Shown: positions 1 through 7,222, numbered from the stretch's first letter. The stretch: 13,760 nucleotides of DNA from DASUMF01 sp040510575 (GCA_040510575.1 JBEVIU010000154.1:1-13760), one strand, 5' to 3'. The notes: generated by a model not told the origin, from the sequence alone. Numbers and translations: made by a program.

Positions 1-52
1 CCGCGACGAAGCCGTCCACCGAAACCGAGCTGTACATGACCACCTTGCCCAC
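1..52 (-). CDS. DHFR/RibD C-terminal-like protein, N-terminus only
   Basis: Only the first 17 codons lie in the window; the gene runs off the left edge. It opens with GTG at 52-50 and reads MGKVVMYSSVSVDGFVA. The pattern 'hydrophobic strand, then S-x-D-G-F-x-A' is the hallmark N-terminus of the dihydrofolate reductase / RibD C-terminal domain superfamily, NAD(P)H-dependent reductases that are mostly uncharacterised in actinobacteria. A good Shine-Dalgarno, GGAGGA on the minus strand (complement of 59-64), sits 6 nt before the GTG and fixes this start. The gene is divergent from the primase-polymerase gene at 187. The family call rests on one short motif; the substrate cannot be inferred. Confidence 0.72.
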   Translation of the reverse strand, partial: MGKVVMYSSVSVDGFVA

Positions 53-186
53 GAGCTCTCCTCCGCTTGGGGTGCCGGCCGGTCGATCGTAGGCCTGGAG
101 TCACGCTGACCGATCGGGTCGACTCTCGCCCGAGTCCGGGGATCGCGCGGGCGACAGGGCGACGCTCGACCTGTGACACTGGCAGC

Positions 187-1146
187 ATGGCAACGAAGGG
201 CGCCGAGGAATCGCGTGAAGGAGTCCGTCTCACCAACCTCGACCAACCGCTGTTCGACGGGGCCGACGCGACGAAGCGCGATCTCGTCGACTATCTCGAC
301 GGCGTCCACGCACGGCTCATTCCCCAGCTCGAGCAGCGACCGCTGTCGGTGATCCGGGTCCACCGCGGCCAGGAGGCGTTCATGCAGAAGAACGTCCCCA
401 AGTACGCGCCCGATTGGCTTTCGAGGGTGGAGATCTGGGCGGAGGCGTCGAAGCGGACGGTGTCGTACGCGCTGTGCAACGACCGGCGCTCGCTGCTCTG
501 GTTCGCGAACCAGCGCGCGATCGAATACCACCCCGCACTTGCTCGCGCCGACGCGCCCGAGCACCCGACCCACCTGGTGCTCGACCTCGATCCACCCGAG
601 GGCGACTCGTTCGCGATGGCCGTGCGTGCCGCGCAGGCCGTGCGGACCGCGCTCGCCGACGTCGGCCTGGCCGGAGCAGTCAAGACGAGCGGAGCGAAGG
701 GCGTGCACGTGTACGTCCCGGTCGACGACGAGACCTCCTTCGACGACGCCGCGGCGGCCACGCGCGCGATCGCGGCTCGTACCGAACGCCTCGATCCCGA
801 TCTCGCGACGACCGAGTTCATGAAGGAGGACCGCGCCGGCAAGGTGTTCGTCGACTCGACGCGCGTCGGCGGCGCGACCGTGATCGCCGTGTACAGCCCC
901 CGGGTGCGTCCGAACGTGCCCGTCTCGTTTCCCCTGGCGTGGTCCGACCTGGAATCGGTCGCCCCCGCCGACTTCACCGTGCACACCGCGCTCGACATCC
1001 TCGGCGATCGCGATCCATGGACGAACGAGATGCCCGCGGCACAGACGTTGCCCGCCGACCTGGTGGAGGAAGGCCACGCGATCCCGATCGCGCGTGTGCA
1101 GGCGATGCACGAGGGCAAGCGCCGGGCCCGTGAGCGTCGCCCCTGA
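187..1146 (+). CDS. Stand-alone LigD-Pol-like primase-polymerase (AEP family)
   Basis: A 319-residue protein matching the polymerase domain of bacterial LigD (archaeo-eukaryotic primase fold), with no ligase or nuclease domain attached. The family adds nucleotides at DNA ends or gaps in end joining and excision repair. Visible motifs are FMQKNVPKYAPDW near residues 60-72 (5'-phosphate-binding region), the metal-binding DLDP with D133 and D135, S168-G-A-K171-G-V-H174 (nucleotide binding), and the third metal aspartate D223 in FVDS. After D223 most LigD-Pol proteins carry a Q-N pair; here it reads STRVGG. The best-known stand-alone homologues are mycobacterial PolD1/PolD2 (Prim-PolC). I chose ATG 187 because the reading frame upstream, open from 67, is not conserved-looking, whereas family similarity begins soon after 187. 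No clear Shine-Dalgarno is seen. No ku or ligase gene is in the window, so a role in NHEJ is not shown. Confidence 0.88.
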   Translation: MATKGAEESREGVRLTNLDQPLFDGADATKRDLVDYLDGVHARLIPQLEQRPLSVIRVHRGQEAFMQKNVPKYAPDWLSRVEIWAEASKRTVSYALCNDRRSLLWFANQRAIEYHPALARADAPEHPTHLVLDLDPPEGDSFAMAVRAAQAVRTALADVGLAGAVKTSGAKGVHVYVPVDDETSFDDAAAATRAIAARTERLDPDLATTEFMKEDRAGKVFVDSTRVGGATVIAVYSPRVRPNVPVSFPLAWSDLESVAPADFTVHTALDILGDRDPWTNEMPAAQTLPADLVEEGHAIPIARVQAMHEGKRRARERRP

Positions 1147-1172
1147 GCGCAGGGCTCTCTACGTTGCGGTGG

Positions 1173-3437
1173 TCAGGACTGGTACTGGACCGCGACGCCG
1201 TCGGCGACGAGCGTGTCGATCGCCGCGTCGTCGAGCCCGACTTCTCGCAGCACCGCGACGGAGTGCTCACCGAGCTCGGGAGGCGCGAGGTGCAGCTGCA
1301 CGTCTTGGTCGCCGAAGTACCACAGCGCGCCGGGTTGCTCGAGGTTCCCCCACGTCGCGTGCCGGTACTCGGCCACCAACTTCGCGGCGCGGTTCGCCGG
1401 GTCGTCGAAGAACGGCTCCCGACGCTCGCGGCGCACCTGCTCCGCAGGCACCCCCGCTCGAGCGAGATCGGCCAGTGCCTCGTCGACCTTGCGGCCGTCG
1501 AGCGCGACGCCGGCCAGCGCGACGAGCTGCTCGTCGCGGTCCGCGGCCAGCGCGATCCATCCGTCGGCGAGCTCCACGATGCGTCTGCCCTCCGACACGC
1601 CGGTCTGCATGCTGTCAAGCGTCGGACGCGGCACCAAGGTGCCGTCGGCGCGCTGGAACGTCTCGCTGTTGGTGAGCGCACCCGCGCCGAGGAGCGAGCC
1701 CGCGACCGCCTGGCCTTCACCGGTGCGGTCGCGGTGGTACAGCGCGAGCAGCGTGGCGACTGCCGACGACATCGCGCACTGATGGTCCATGAATCCGAAG
1801 CGGAGCCACATCGGGGGGTTGCCCTCCCCCGCACCGAGTGTTTCCCAGCCGCACTGCGCCTGGAAGAGCTGGTCGTAGCCGGGCCAGTCGGCACGCGGAC
1901 CGCTCGGCCCGTACGAGCTCGTGTGGCAGAACACGACGTCGGGGTTGATCTGCTTGACCGACTCGTAGTCGAGGCCGAGGCGACGGGCTGCCGGCATGCG
2001 CAGGTTGTGGTGCACGATGTCGGCCCACTTGATGGCCGCTTCCAACGCGGGACGTGAGTCGGGCGACTTCAGGTCGAGCGCGAGGCTGCGCTTGCCCCGC
2101 TGACACCCTGCGAACGGCCAGTCGCCGAACCGCATCGGGTCGCCGGTGGCCGCCTCGAGCTTCACGACGTCGGCGCCGAGGTCGGCCAGCATCTGCGGGG
2201 CGTACGGTCCGGCGAGGTAGTTGCCGAGATCGAGCACCTTCAGGCCTTCGAGCGGGAAGCGCGTGTTCACGCCGGAGCCGGCCGGCGCGACCGAGGGGCT
2301 CGCCCACTCACGCAGTACGTCGGCGGTGTGCGCGCCGTGCTCCGGGGCGGGACCCTTGATCGTCTGCGGCGGGTTCACCGTGAGCGGCTTGCCGCCGATC
2401 GAGATGCGACCCTCCACGGGATCGTCGAAGTCGACGATGTACTCGTTGACGCGGGCCTGCTCGTCGTCGAAGACGGCCCCGAACGCGGCGCACGGCTGGA
2501 CCGGCACGTCGTTCGCCCACATCGCGTCGAGCCACACCTGACTGCTGTCGCTCCGGAACGCCGCGACGAGCGCGGTCTGCGGGTTGGTCCACTCGATGTG
2601 CGGGTGCGCGGACGCGAACGGGATGGGTCCTTCGTCGACGTAGTTCGTGACGAACTCCGCGATGCGCGGGACGAGCATCGGGTTGCCCATCACGTGGATC
2701 CACTCGCCGTCACCGCACTCGTAGATCGTCGCCTGCGAACCGCGACCCTCCTTCGGCATCCCGATGGTGAGAAGATCCGACGGCGTGTCGGCGCGCGACC
2801 AGTGCATGCCCATCGGCACCATCGCGCCCTGGACGAGGCTGGTGTGCGCGGGGCCCGCGACACCGGTGCGACCGCGCGACACGAGCCGGGCGACGATACC
2901 GGTTGCCGCGGTGTACACCGCGCCCCAGCTGCCGAGCGGGAACCGCAGATACGTCGGGCCGCCGCGCAGCCAGGGGAGCTGCTCGTCGAAGAGCCCGAGC
3001 CGCGCCATCGCGAGGGTCTCGTCGACCGGGCGGTCGGCATCGACGTGGTTCGCCGGCCACGACAGCACCGACGACACGATGAGGTTGGGGTGACGCGCCG
3101 CGAGGCTCGCGTCGTCGAGACCGGCAGCCGCGGCGGCCGTCGGCCCGAGCTCGTGCACGAGCACGTCGGCGGCGCCGAGCAACTGCTCGAGCTGCGCCTT
3201 CGCGTCGTCGGTCGGTCCGCCGTCGGAGAAGAGGTCGAGCGTGACGCTCCGCTTGCTGCGGTTCCAGGTGCGGAACCCGGGCTGGTCTCGGTCGTCGCCA
3301 GGCGAGACCGGCTCGACCTTCACGACGTCGGCACCGACCTCGGCCAACAGCATCGTGGCGACCGGACCGGCGATGCCGGTCGACAAGTCGATGATGCGGA
3401 TCCCGTCGAGAATGCCCTGAGCGCTGCTGTCGGCCAT
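1173..3437 (-). CDS. Tandem (two-domain) CaiB/BaiF family CoA transferase
   Basis: A 754-residue protein made of two class III CoA-transferase units, about 8-375 and 394-754. Single-unit members are near 400 residues and work as interlocked dimers that move CoA between carboxylic acids. Each half starts with the family signature: G-I-R-I-I-D-L-S-T-G-I-A-G-P at 12-25 and G-L-K-V-L-D-L-G-N-Y-L-A-G-P at 398-411, each followed by L-A-D/E-x-G-A-D-V-V-K-x-E. The likely catalytic aspartate is D551 in GFMDHQ. The matching position in the N-terminal half is S170, so that half probably lacks catalysis. ATG 3437 follows AGGGGGAAG and starts just before the first domain; the open frame continues upstream to 3797 but would overlap the divergent LLM gene. 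The LLM oxidoreductase starts 112 bp away on the other strand, suggesting a shared catabolic task. The substrate is unknown. Confidence 0.9.
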   Translation of the reverse strand: MADSSAQGILDGIRIIDLSTGIAGPVATMLLAEVGADVVKVEPVSPGDDRDQPGFRTWNRSKRSVTLDLFSDGGPTDDAKAQLEQLLGAADVLVHELGPTAAAAAGLDDASLAARHPNLIVSSVLSWPANHVDADRPVDETLAMARLGLFDEQLPWLRGGPTYLRFPLGSWGAVYTAATGIVARLVSRGRTGVAGPAHTSLVQGAMVPMGMHWSRADTPSDLLTIGMPKEGRGSQATIYECGDGEWIHVMGNPMLVPRIAEFVTNYVDEGPIPFASAHPHIEWTNPQTALVAAFRSDSSQVWLDAMWANDVPVQPCAAFGAVFDDEQARVNEYIVDFDDPVEGRISIGGKPLTVNPPQTIKGPAPEHGAHTADVLREWASPSVAPAGSGVNTRFPLEGLKVLDLGNYLAGPYAPQMLADLGADVVKLEAATGDPMRFGDWPFAGCQRGKRSLALDLKSPDSRPALEAAIKWADIVHHNLRMPAARRLGLDYESVKQINPDVVFCHTSSYGPSGPRADWPGYDQLFQAQCGWETLGAGEGNPPMWLRFGFMDHQCAMSSAVATLLALYHRDRTGEGQAVAGSLLGAGALTNSETFQRADGTLVPRPTLDSMQTGVSEGRRIVELADGWIALAADRDEQLVALAGVALDGRKVDEALADLARAGVPAEQVRRERREPFFDDPANRAAKLVAEYRHATWGNLEQPGALWYFGDQDVQLHLAPPELGEHSVAVLREVGLDDAAIDTLVADGVAVQYQS

Positions 3438-3440
3438 GTT

Positions 3441-3450
3441 CTTCCCCCTG
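3441..3450 (-). promoter_or_regulatory. Ribosome binding site of the CoA transferase
   Basis: The minus strand reads CAGGGGGAAG, then AAC, then the ATG at 3437. It decides the start of the CoA-transferase gene. The same ten bases precede the divergent LLM gene. Confidence 0.7.
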
Positions 3451-3535
3451 TTGGACCTCAGGAACGTAGCAACTTCCCGAGCGTTACGATTCCGCGATCC
3501 GTCGCCGACACGACGAGCAACGCCGGCAAGCTCGC

Positions 3536-3545
3536 CAGGGGGAAG
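3536..3545 (+). promoter_or_regulatory. Ribosome binding site of the LLM oxidoreductase
   Basis: CAGGGGGAAG, then CACC, then the ATG at 3550. This strong G-rich site decides the start and is identical over ten bases to the site of the divergent CoA-transferase gene. The 3438-3549 interval must hold both promoters, but I see no convincing -35/-10 pair. Confidence 0.7.
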
Positions 3546-3549
3546 CACC

Positions 3550-4401
3550 ATGAAATTCGGGATGCCGATGATGGTGGGCCCGCGCAACTGGGTGTCGTTC
3601 ACCCAGGAGGCGGAAGCGGCGGGCTTCGAATCGGTGTGGCTTCCCGAGCACCTGATCATGCCGGTGTCGATGCACGGCCATCCCGGCCACCCCGACGACG
3701 GCGAGTCGCCGATCTCGGCCGACCTCCCGGTGTGGGACGTCTGGATGCAGATCGCGTTCCTCGCGCCGCAGACCTCCACCATCCGCTTCGGCACCAACGT
3801 CTACAACGTGGGGCTCCGCCACCCGTTCGTCACCGCGCGTTCGGTCACCACCGCCGACCTGCTCACCGGCGGTCGGATCGAGTTCGGCATCGGGTCGAGC
3901 TGGATGTCGGAGGAGTGGCAGGCGGTGCAGCAGGACTTCGCCACGCGCGGCAAGCGCGTCGACGAGTCGATCGAGCTCATCCAACGTCTCTTCACCGACG
4001 ACGTGATCGAGCACTCGGGCGAGTTCTTCGAGTTCCAACCGGTGAAGTTCTTCCCCAAGCCGGTGCAGGCGCCCTACCCGCCGATGGTGATCGGCGGCGA
4101 CTCCCCCGCCGCGATGCGCCGCGCCGCGCAGCTGGGCGACGGTTGGATCCCGATGGAGCAGACGCTCGAGACCCTGCCCGGCAACCTGGAAAAAATCGCC
4201 GCGCTCCGCGAGAAGTACGGACGCACCGGCCCGTTCGAGGTCACCCTCGGGGCGATCGCAGGCGCAGATGTCGACGGCATCCGCAGGCTGGAGGACCTCG
4301 GCGTCGATCGGGTGCTGGTCGCGCCGTGGTCCTCCGCGCGTGACGCGGTCGACGGCATCCGCCGATTCGGCGACGAAGTCATCCTGCAGTTCAAGAGCTG
4401 A
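3550..4401 (+). CDS. LLM-class flavin/F420-dependent oxidoreductase
   Basis: A 283-residue luciferase-like monooxygenase family protein, a TIM-barrel fold. In actinobacteria such proteins often use coenzyme F420 for hydride transfer. It starts MKFGMPM, then E-A-E-A-A-G-F-E-S-V-W-L-P-E-H, the classic first-helix and strand pattern. The G-G-R-I-E-F-G-I-G-S-S-W-M stretch at 107-119 is the LLM signature. R-x-K-R-V-D-E-S-I-E-L-I-Q-R-L follows, then the P-P-M-V-I-G-G strand and the A-A-x-L-G-D-G-W motif, typical of the F420-associated subfamily. Length is normal. Cofactor choice (F420 versus FMN) cannot be settled by eye. It is divergent from a CoA transferase, a pairing common in degradation clusters, and converges with the gene ending at 4413, only 11 bp away. 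Confidence 0.88.
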   Translation: MKFGMPMMVGPRNWVSFTQEAEAAGFESVWLPEHLIMPVSMHGHPGHPDDGESPISADLPVWDVWMQIAFLAPQTSTIRFGTNVYNVGLRHPFVTARSVTTADLLTGGRIEFGIGSSWMSEEWQAVQQDFATRGKRVDESIELIQRLFTDDVIEHSGEFFEFQPVKFFPKPVQAPYPPMVIGGDSPAAMRRAAQLGDGWIPMEQTLETLPGNLEKIAALREKYGRTGPFEVTLGAIAGADVDGIRRLEDLGVDRVLVAPWSSARDAVDGIRRFGDEVILQFKS

Positions 4402-4416
4402 AGCGCGCGCGCTCAG
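4398..4416. terminator. Hairpin spanning two convergent stop codons
   Basis: CTGAAGCGCGCGCGCTCAG folds with CTGA/TCAG at the base, one bulged A and GCG/CGC inside. The TGA of the LLM gene (4399-4401) and the TGA of the opposite gene (complement of 4413-4415) both lie in the stem base. There is no T-run on either side, so intrinsic termination would be weak. A bidirectional terminator is inferred from position. Confidence 0.35.
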
Positions 4417-4886
4417 TCGAGCTCGGCCAACACCTCACCGATGATCTTCGTGGCCTCGTGGGGTCGGAGCTGCTCGCCGCCCTCCGCCTCGGCGACCTCA
4501 GCCGCGAAGTCCTCGACGGAGTGCACACCTCCGACGAGCACGTGCCGCAGCGCTTCACCCGCCGCTTCGGGGTCGTGGAGCGCCTCCACCGCAGGTTCCA
4601 CGTCGTGGCGGGGAGACTCGGCAACTGCGTGAACGACGCTCATCGCCTCCTCACGGCCGCTCGCGGTCGAGACCGGCACCTCGGCATCCGGGTTCTGTTG
4701 ACGGTCCCACTGCGTGAGCGCCTCGTCGTATCCACCTTCACCCGGGTGGAGGACACGTGTCGTCGGCGCACTCTTCACCTCGATGGCGGCGCCGTCGGCT
4801 TCGGCTACGTCGGCTTCGTCGCCGTGCTGGCGGCCCGGCTCGATCGGAACGATCAATGAGCCGTCGGGATTGCGAACGATCTCCAT
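4413..4886 (-). CDS. Acidic hypothetical protein
   Basis: I do not recognise this gene. From ATG 4886 it encodes 157 residues beginning MEIVRNPDGSLIVPIEP. It is rich in Glu, Asp and Ala, with no signal peptide, membrane segment or cysteine. The N-terminal third looks like a short beta-rich segment followed by a disordered acidic linker. Residues from about 90 to the end (PAVEALHDPEAAGEALRHVL and after) look helical and could form a small helical bundle. An in-frame GTG three codons upstream is possible, but ATG 4886 has AGGTG six bases before it, so I prefer ATG. The gene is monocistronic as far as seen, lies downstream of the tRNA-Gly terminator on the same strand, and converges with the LLM gene. 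Confidence 0.72.
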   Translation of the reverse strand: MEIVRNPDGSLIVPIEPGRQHGDEADVAEADGAAIEVKSAPTTRVLHPGEGGYDEALTQWDRQQNPDAEVPVSTASGREEAMSVVHAVAESPRHDVEPAVEALHDPEAAGEALRHVLVGGVHSVEDFAAEVAEAEGGEQLRPHEATKIIGEVLAELD

Positions 4887-4991
4887 GTCGGGCACCTGTT
4901 TCCAGTCGTCGTTGGACTCGCACCCGGTTGTTACCCCGTTGGAGCGAATCGGACCCTCTCACCCACGCTCGACCGCCAGGACCGGACGCGA

Positions 4992-5016
4992 CAGAGGCCC
5001 CCAAAAGGGGCCTCTG
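4992..5016 (-). terminator. Hairpin terminator after tRNA-Gly
   Basis: A perfect 10-bp stem, CAGAGGCCCC at 4992-5001 with GGGGCCTCTG at 5007-5016, has a five-base loop. It lies 15 bases past the 3' end of the minus-strand tRNA. The bases after the stem on the minus strand are TCGCG, not a U-tract, so it may act as a GC-hairpin terminator or as a 3' end-protecting structure. Confidence 0.75.
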
Positions 5017-5031
5017 ATCAGGAGCTTGTTG

Positions 5032-5107
5032 TGGAGCGGACGACGGGATTCGAACCCGCGACCCTCACCTTGGCAAGGTGATGCTCTACCAGCTGAGCCA
5101 CGTCCGC
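5032..5107 (-). tRNA. tRNA-Gly (anticodon GCC)
   Basis: A 76-base cloverleaf on the minus strand. The acceptor is GCGGACG/CGTCCGC, the D arm GCTC-AGCTGGTA-GAGC, and the anticodon arm TCACC-TTGCCAA-GGTGA with GCC complementary to 5072-5074. The T arm is GCGGG-TTCGAAT-CCCGT with one G-U pair. The CCA end is encoded. It reads GGC/GGU glycine codons. It lies 31 bases after the dUTPase stop on the same strand, so it may be co-transcribed and cut out, with the hairpin at 4992-5016 ending the transcript. Confidence 0.97.
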
Positions 5108-5138
5108 GTAGGGGGACGAGGATAGCGCGGGCAGTTCC

Positions 5139-5573
5139 TCAAACGCCGGTGGAGCCGAAGCCGAACGTGTCGCGCGCGGTCGCGTCGAGCTCGGGCACCT
5201 CGAGCCAGTCGACCGATTGCACCTGCTGGATCACCAACTGCGCGATGCGGTCACCACGCTCCACCGTGTACTCCACGGTCGGGTCGGTGTTCACGAGCAG
5301 GCACTTCAGCTCGCCGCGATACTGCGAGTCGATGAGGCCGGGTGCGTTGAGGCAGGTGACGCCGTGCTTGAGCGCGAGCCCCGACCGCGGGAGCACGAGC
5401 CCGGCGTAGCCCGACGGGATCGCGATCGCGATGCCAGTCGGCACGAGCGCGCGGCCACCGCCGGCGGGGAGGACTGCCCGCTCCCGGGCATGGAGGTCGA
5501 AACCGGCGTCGTCGGTGTGCTGCTGGCGCGGCAACGGGAGGTCGGCATCGAGGCGCTGCACCCGAATCTCCAT
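5139..5573 (-). CDS. dut: dUTP diphosphatase (dUTPase)
   Basis: A 144-residue trimeric-type dUTPase, which hydrolyses dUTP to dUMP and pyrophosphate, keeping uracil out of DNA and feeding dTMP synthesis. All five family motifs are present: I DAGFDLHA (22-29), II PRSGLAL (62-68), III NAPGLIDSQYRGEL (76-89) with catalytic D82, IV RGDRIAQLV (106-114), and V FGFGSTG (137-143). Motif III has Q where D or G is usual, and motif V is a little degenerate before the FGSTG core. The protein ends right after motif V (GSTGV), as in short bacterial forms. The start is the first Met of the conserved strand MEIRVQRLD; the ribosome site is weak. It follows the DUF3501 gene by 28 bases on the same strand, so co-transcription is likely. 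Confidence 0.95.
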   Translation of the reverse strand: MEIRVQRLDADLPLPRQQHTDDAGFDLHARERAVLPAGGGRALVPTGIAIAIPSGYAGLVLPRSGLALKHGVTCLNAPGLIDSQYRGELKCLLVNTDPTVEYTVERGDRIAQLVIQQVQSVDWLEVPELDATARDTFGFGSTGV

Positions 5574-5601
5574 CGGGCGACGCTACAAGTCGACCGGAGA
5601 T

Positions 5602-6180
5602 CTAAGCGAAGTCGCCCGCGAGCTCCCGGCGTTGGTCGTCGGTGAGCTCCGCGGTCGCTTGGTATTCGGGGTGGTCCACCACGACCTGCGCGGGCGAACT
5701 GCCGAGCAGCGCGCGCTGCTCGGGTGTGAACGAGAACTTGAGGTAGTGCACGGTCGCGGTGGTGTCGTCGCGCGTGAGGCGCTCTTCGTCGTCGGGGACG
5801 GCGTCGACGCGCGAGCCGTCGGCCAACACGAAATGCACGTGGTGTTGCACGTTGATGAGCTTCGGGAGCCACTCGCGGAGCAGCGCGTCGTCGGTGAGCT
5901 CGATGAACAGCGTGCTCGAGAGCTCGCCCTCGTTCGGGATGAGCTCGTTGTAGGTGGCCACCTCACCGGCGATGGCGGCGTCGGTGAGCATGCGCTCGGC
6001 GCGGGCCATCTCCTGCACCTGGAACCGCATGGTGTCGGTGTTCTCGAACGTGATCGTGAGCAGGTCGCCGAGCGCGATGCGACGCCGCTTCTTCATCGCG
6101 ATGATGCGCGCGCGGAACTCGTCGCGCTCGCGCTCGTACGCGCGGTGGTCGACGATGTCGTCGACGGTGAGCTTTCTCAT
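5602..6180 (-). CDS. DUF3501 family protein
   Basis: A 192-residue protein that I recognise as DUF3501: it starts MRKLTVDDIVDHRAYERERD. It then has K-K-R-R-R-I-A-L-G-D-L-L-T-I-T-F-E-N near 31-48, R-F-Q-V-Q-E-M-A-R-A-E-R near 53-64 and Y-N-E-L-I-P-N-E-G-E-L near 79-89, and ends with a D-H-P-x-Y motif and a helical tail. No biochemical function is established. From memory, the family often sits beside rubrerythrin and a heterodisulfide-reductase-like Fe-S oxidoreductase. Here it follows rubrerythrin by 109 bases on the same strand, but no Fe-S oxidoreductase is in the window. ATG 6180 is preceded by AAGGA at proper spacing; the open frame extends 17 codons further but shows no family similarity. 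A role in peroxide or iron handling is inferred from neighbours only. Confidence 0.85.
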   Translation of the reverse strand: MRKLTVDDIVDHRAYERERDEFRARIIAMKKRRRIALGDLLTITFENTDTMRFQVQEMARAERMLTDAAIAGEVATYNELIPNEGELSSTLFIELTDDALLREWLPKLINVQHHVHFVLADGSRVDAVPDDEERLTRDDTTATVHYLKFSFTPEQRALLGSSPAQVVVDHPEYQATAELTDDQRRELAGDFA

Positions 6181-6203
6181 GGTCCGTCCTTCACCCCCGG
6201 AAG

Positions 6204-6256
6204 ACGAACCGGCGTCGAAGTTGGGCAACAATTCGCCTACTTCGACGCCGGTTCGT
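6204..6256. repeat. 18-bp perfect inverted repeat between rubrerythrin and DUF3501
   Basis: ACGAACCGGCGTCGAAGT at 6204-6221 is the exact reverse complement of 6239-6256, with a 17-base loop. In the minus-strand transcript this would be a very stable hairpin between the rubrerythrin stop and the DUF3501 ribosome site. No U-tract follows. It could be a terminator, an attenuator that lowers downstream expression, or an mRNA-stabilising 3' end. Confidence 0.8.
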
Positions 6257-6289
6257 TCAGGGGTGGGTCAGGGGTGGGTCAGGCGTGGG

Positions 6290-6292
<3 letters not shown>
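6257..6292 (-). repeat. Three tandem 11-bp units, each ending in a stop codon
   Basis: On the plus strand GGGGTGGGTCA occurs at 6260-6270 and 6271-6281, and GGCGTGGGTCA at 6282-6292. On the coding minus strand each unit begins with TGA. The first TGA (6292-6290) ends rubrerythrin, and further TGAs follow every 11 bases, including one at 6259-6257, so all three frames are closed. Confidence 0.75.
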
Positions 6293-6709
<417 letters not shown>

Positions 6710-6793
6710 GGGTTGCTCGCTTTCTGTGGTCGTGGTCGGACAAGTGGATAGAGATCTGGGGGATGGAGACTGGGATGAACGAAACGACAGGGA

Positions 6794-7222
6794 TCAGGAA
6801 GCGTCGGAGGTACATCCTTCACAGACGCCTCGGAACACGACCTCGACCGTCTCGACGGTGAAGTCTCGGCGGTACCGGCCGGGCACGCGCACGTCGGCGA
6901 CGTCGACGAGCACGTCGCGCACGACCCCACAGCGCGTGCACACGAGGTGCTGATGGGCGTGCTCCACGTTGGGATCGACCCGGATGCTGCCGGTGCCGAG
7001 GTCGAGCAACTCGACCTCGCCGAGCGCTTCGAGGTCGTGGACGGTCTGGTACACGGTCTTGCGCGAGATCATGGGCATCTCTGTCCGCGCCGCGTCGTAC
7101 AGGGAGTCGACGGTGGGGTGTGTGTCGACACCCTGGAGCAGCCGGAAGATCGCCTGACGTTGCGGCGTGACCCGGAGGCCCCGCGCCCGGAACGAGGCAG
7201 TGAGGTCGTCGGTCGACTTCAT
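6794..7222 (-). CDS. Fur family regulator, PerR-like
   Basis: A 142-residue Fur superfamily repressor. The N-terminal winged helix includes G-L-R-V-T-P-Q-R near 15-22 and the recognition region SRKTVYQTVHDLEALG (53-68). Two CxxC pairs, C95/C98 and C134/C137, should bind structural zinc. H35, D83, H90, H92 and D103 match, by spacing, the three His and two Asp that bind the sensing metal in Bacillus PerR; a His-Asp-rich site of this kind allows peroxide sensing by histidine oxidation. The rubrerythrin gene downstream supports PerR over Fur or Zur. I chose ATG 7222: a TAAGAT -10 box ends 7 bases before it, giving a leaderless mRNA. The alternative ATGs at 7231 and 7252 lie inside the promoter and operator. 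Confidence 0.88.
   Translation of the reverse strand: MKSTDDLTASFRARGLRVTPQRQAIFRLLQGVDTHPTVDSLYDAARTEMPMISRKTVYQTVHDLEALGEVELLDLGTGSIRVDPNVEHAHQHLVCTRCGVVRDVLVDVADVRVPGRYRRDFTVETVEVVFRGVCEGCTSDAS

Noticed and set aside
67..186. N-terminal extension of the primase-polymerase
   Set aside because: The 40 extra residues are Arg/Pro/Gly-rich with no family similarity, and the ATG at 67 lies against the ribosome site of the divergent gene. ATG 187 fits the family better.
1147..1172. Terminator between the convergent primase-polymerase and CoA-transferase genes
   Set aside because: Only a 4-bp GAGC/GCTC stem is seen, with no T-run.
3438..3797. Upstream extension of the CoA-transferase frame on the minus strand
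   Set aside because: It would overlap the start of the LLM gene, lacks family similarity, and ATG 3437 has a strong ribosome site.
2328..4343. 671-residue plus-strand open frame
   Set aside because: It is antisense to the CoA transferase and then out of frame with the LLM gene. The composition is Arg/Ala-rich shadow coding typical of GC-rich DNA.
6740..6770. Possible second regulator site before rubrerythrin (minus strand TATCCAC and TTGTCC)
   Set aside because: It resembles the perR half-sites, but the spacing differs and no palindrome forms; this is too weak to call.
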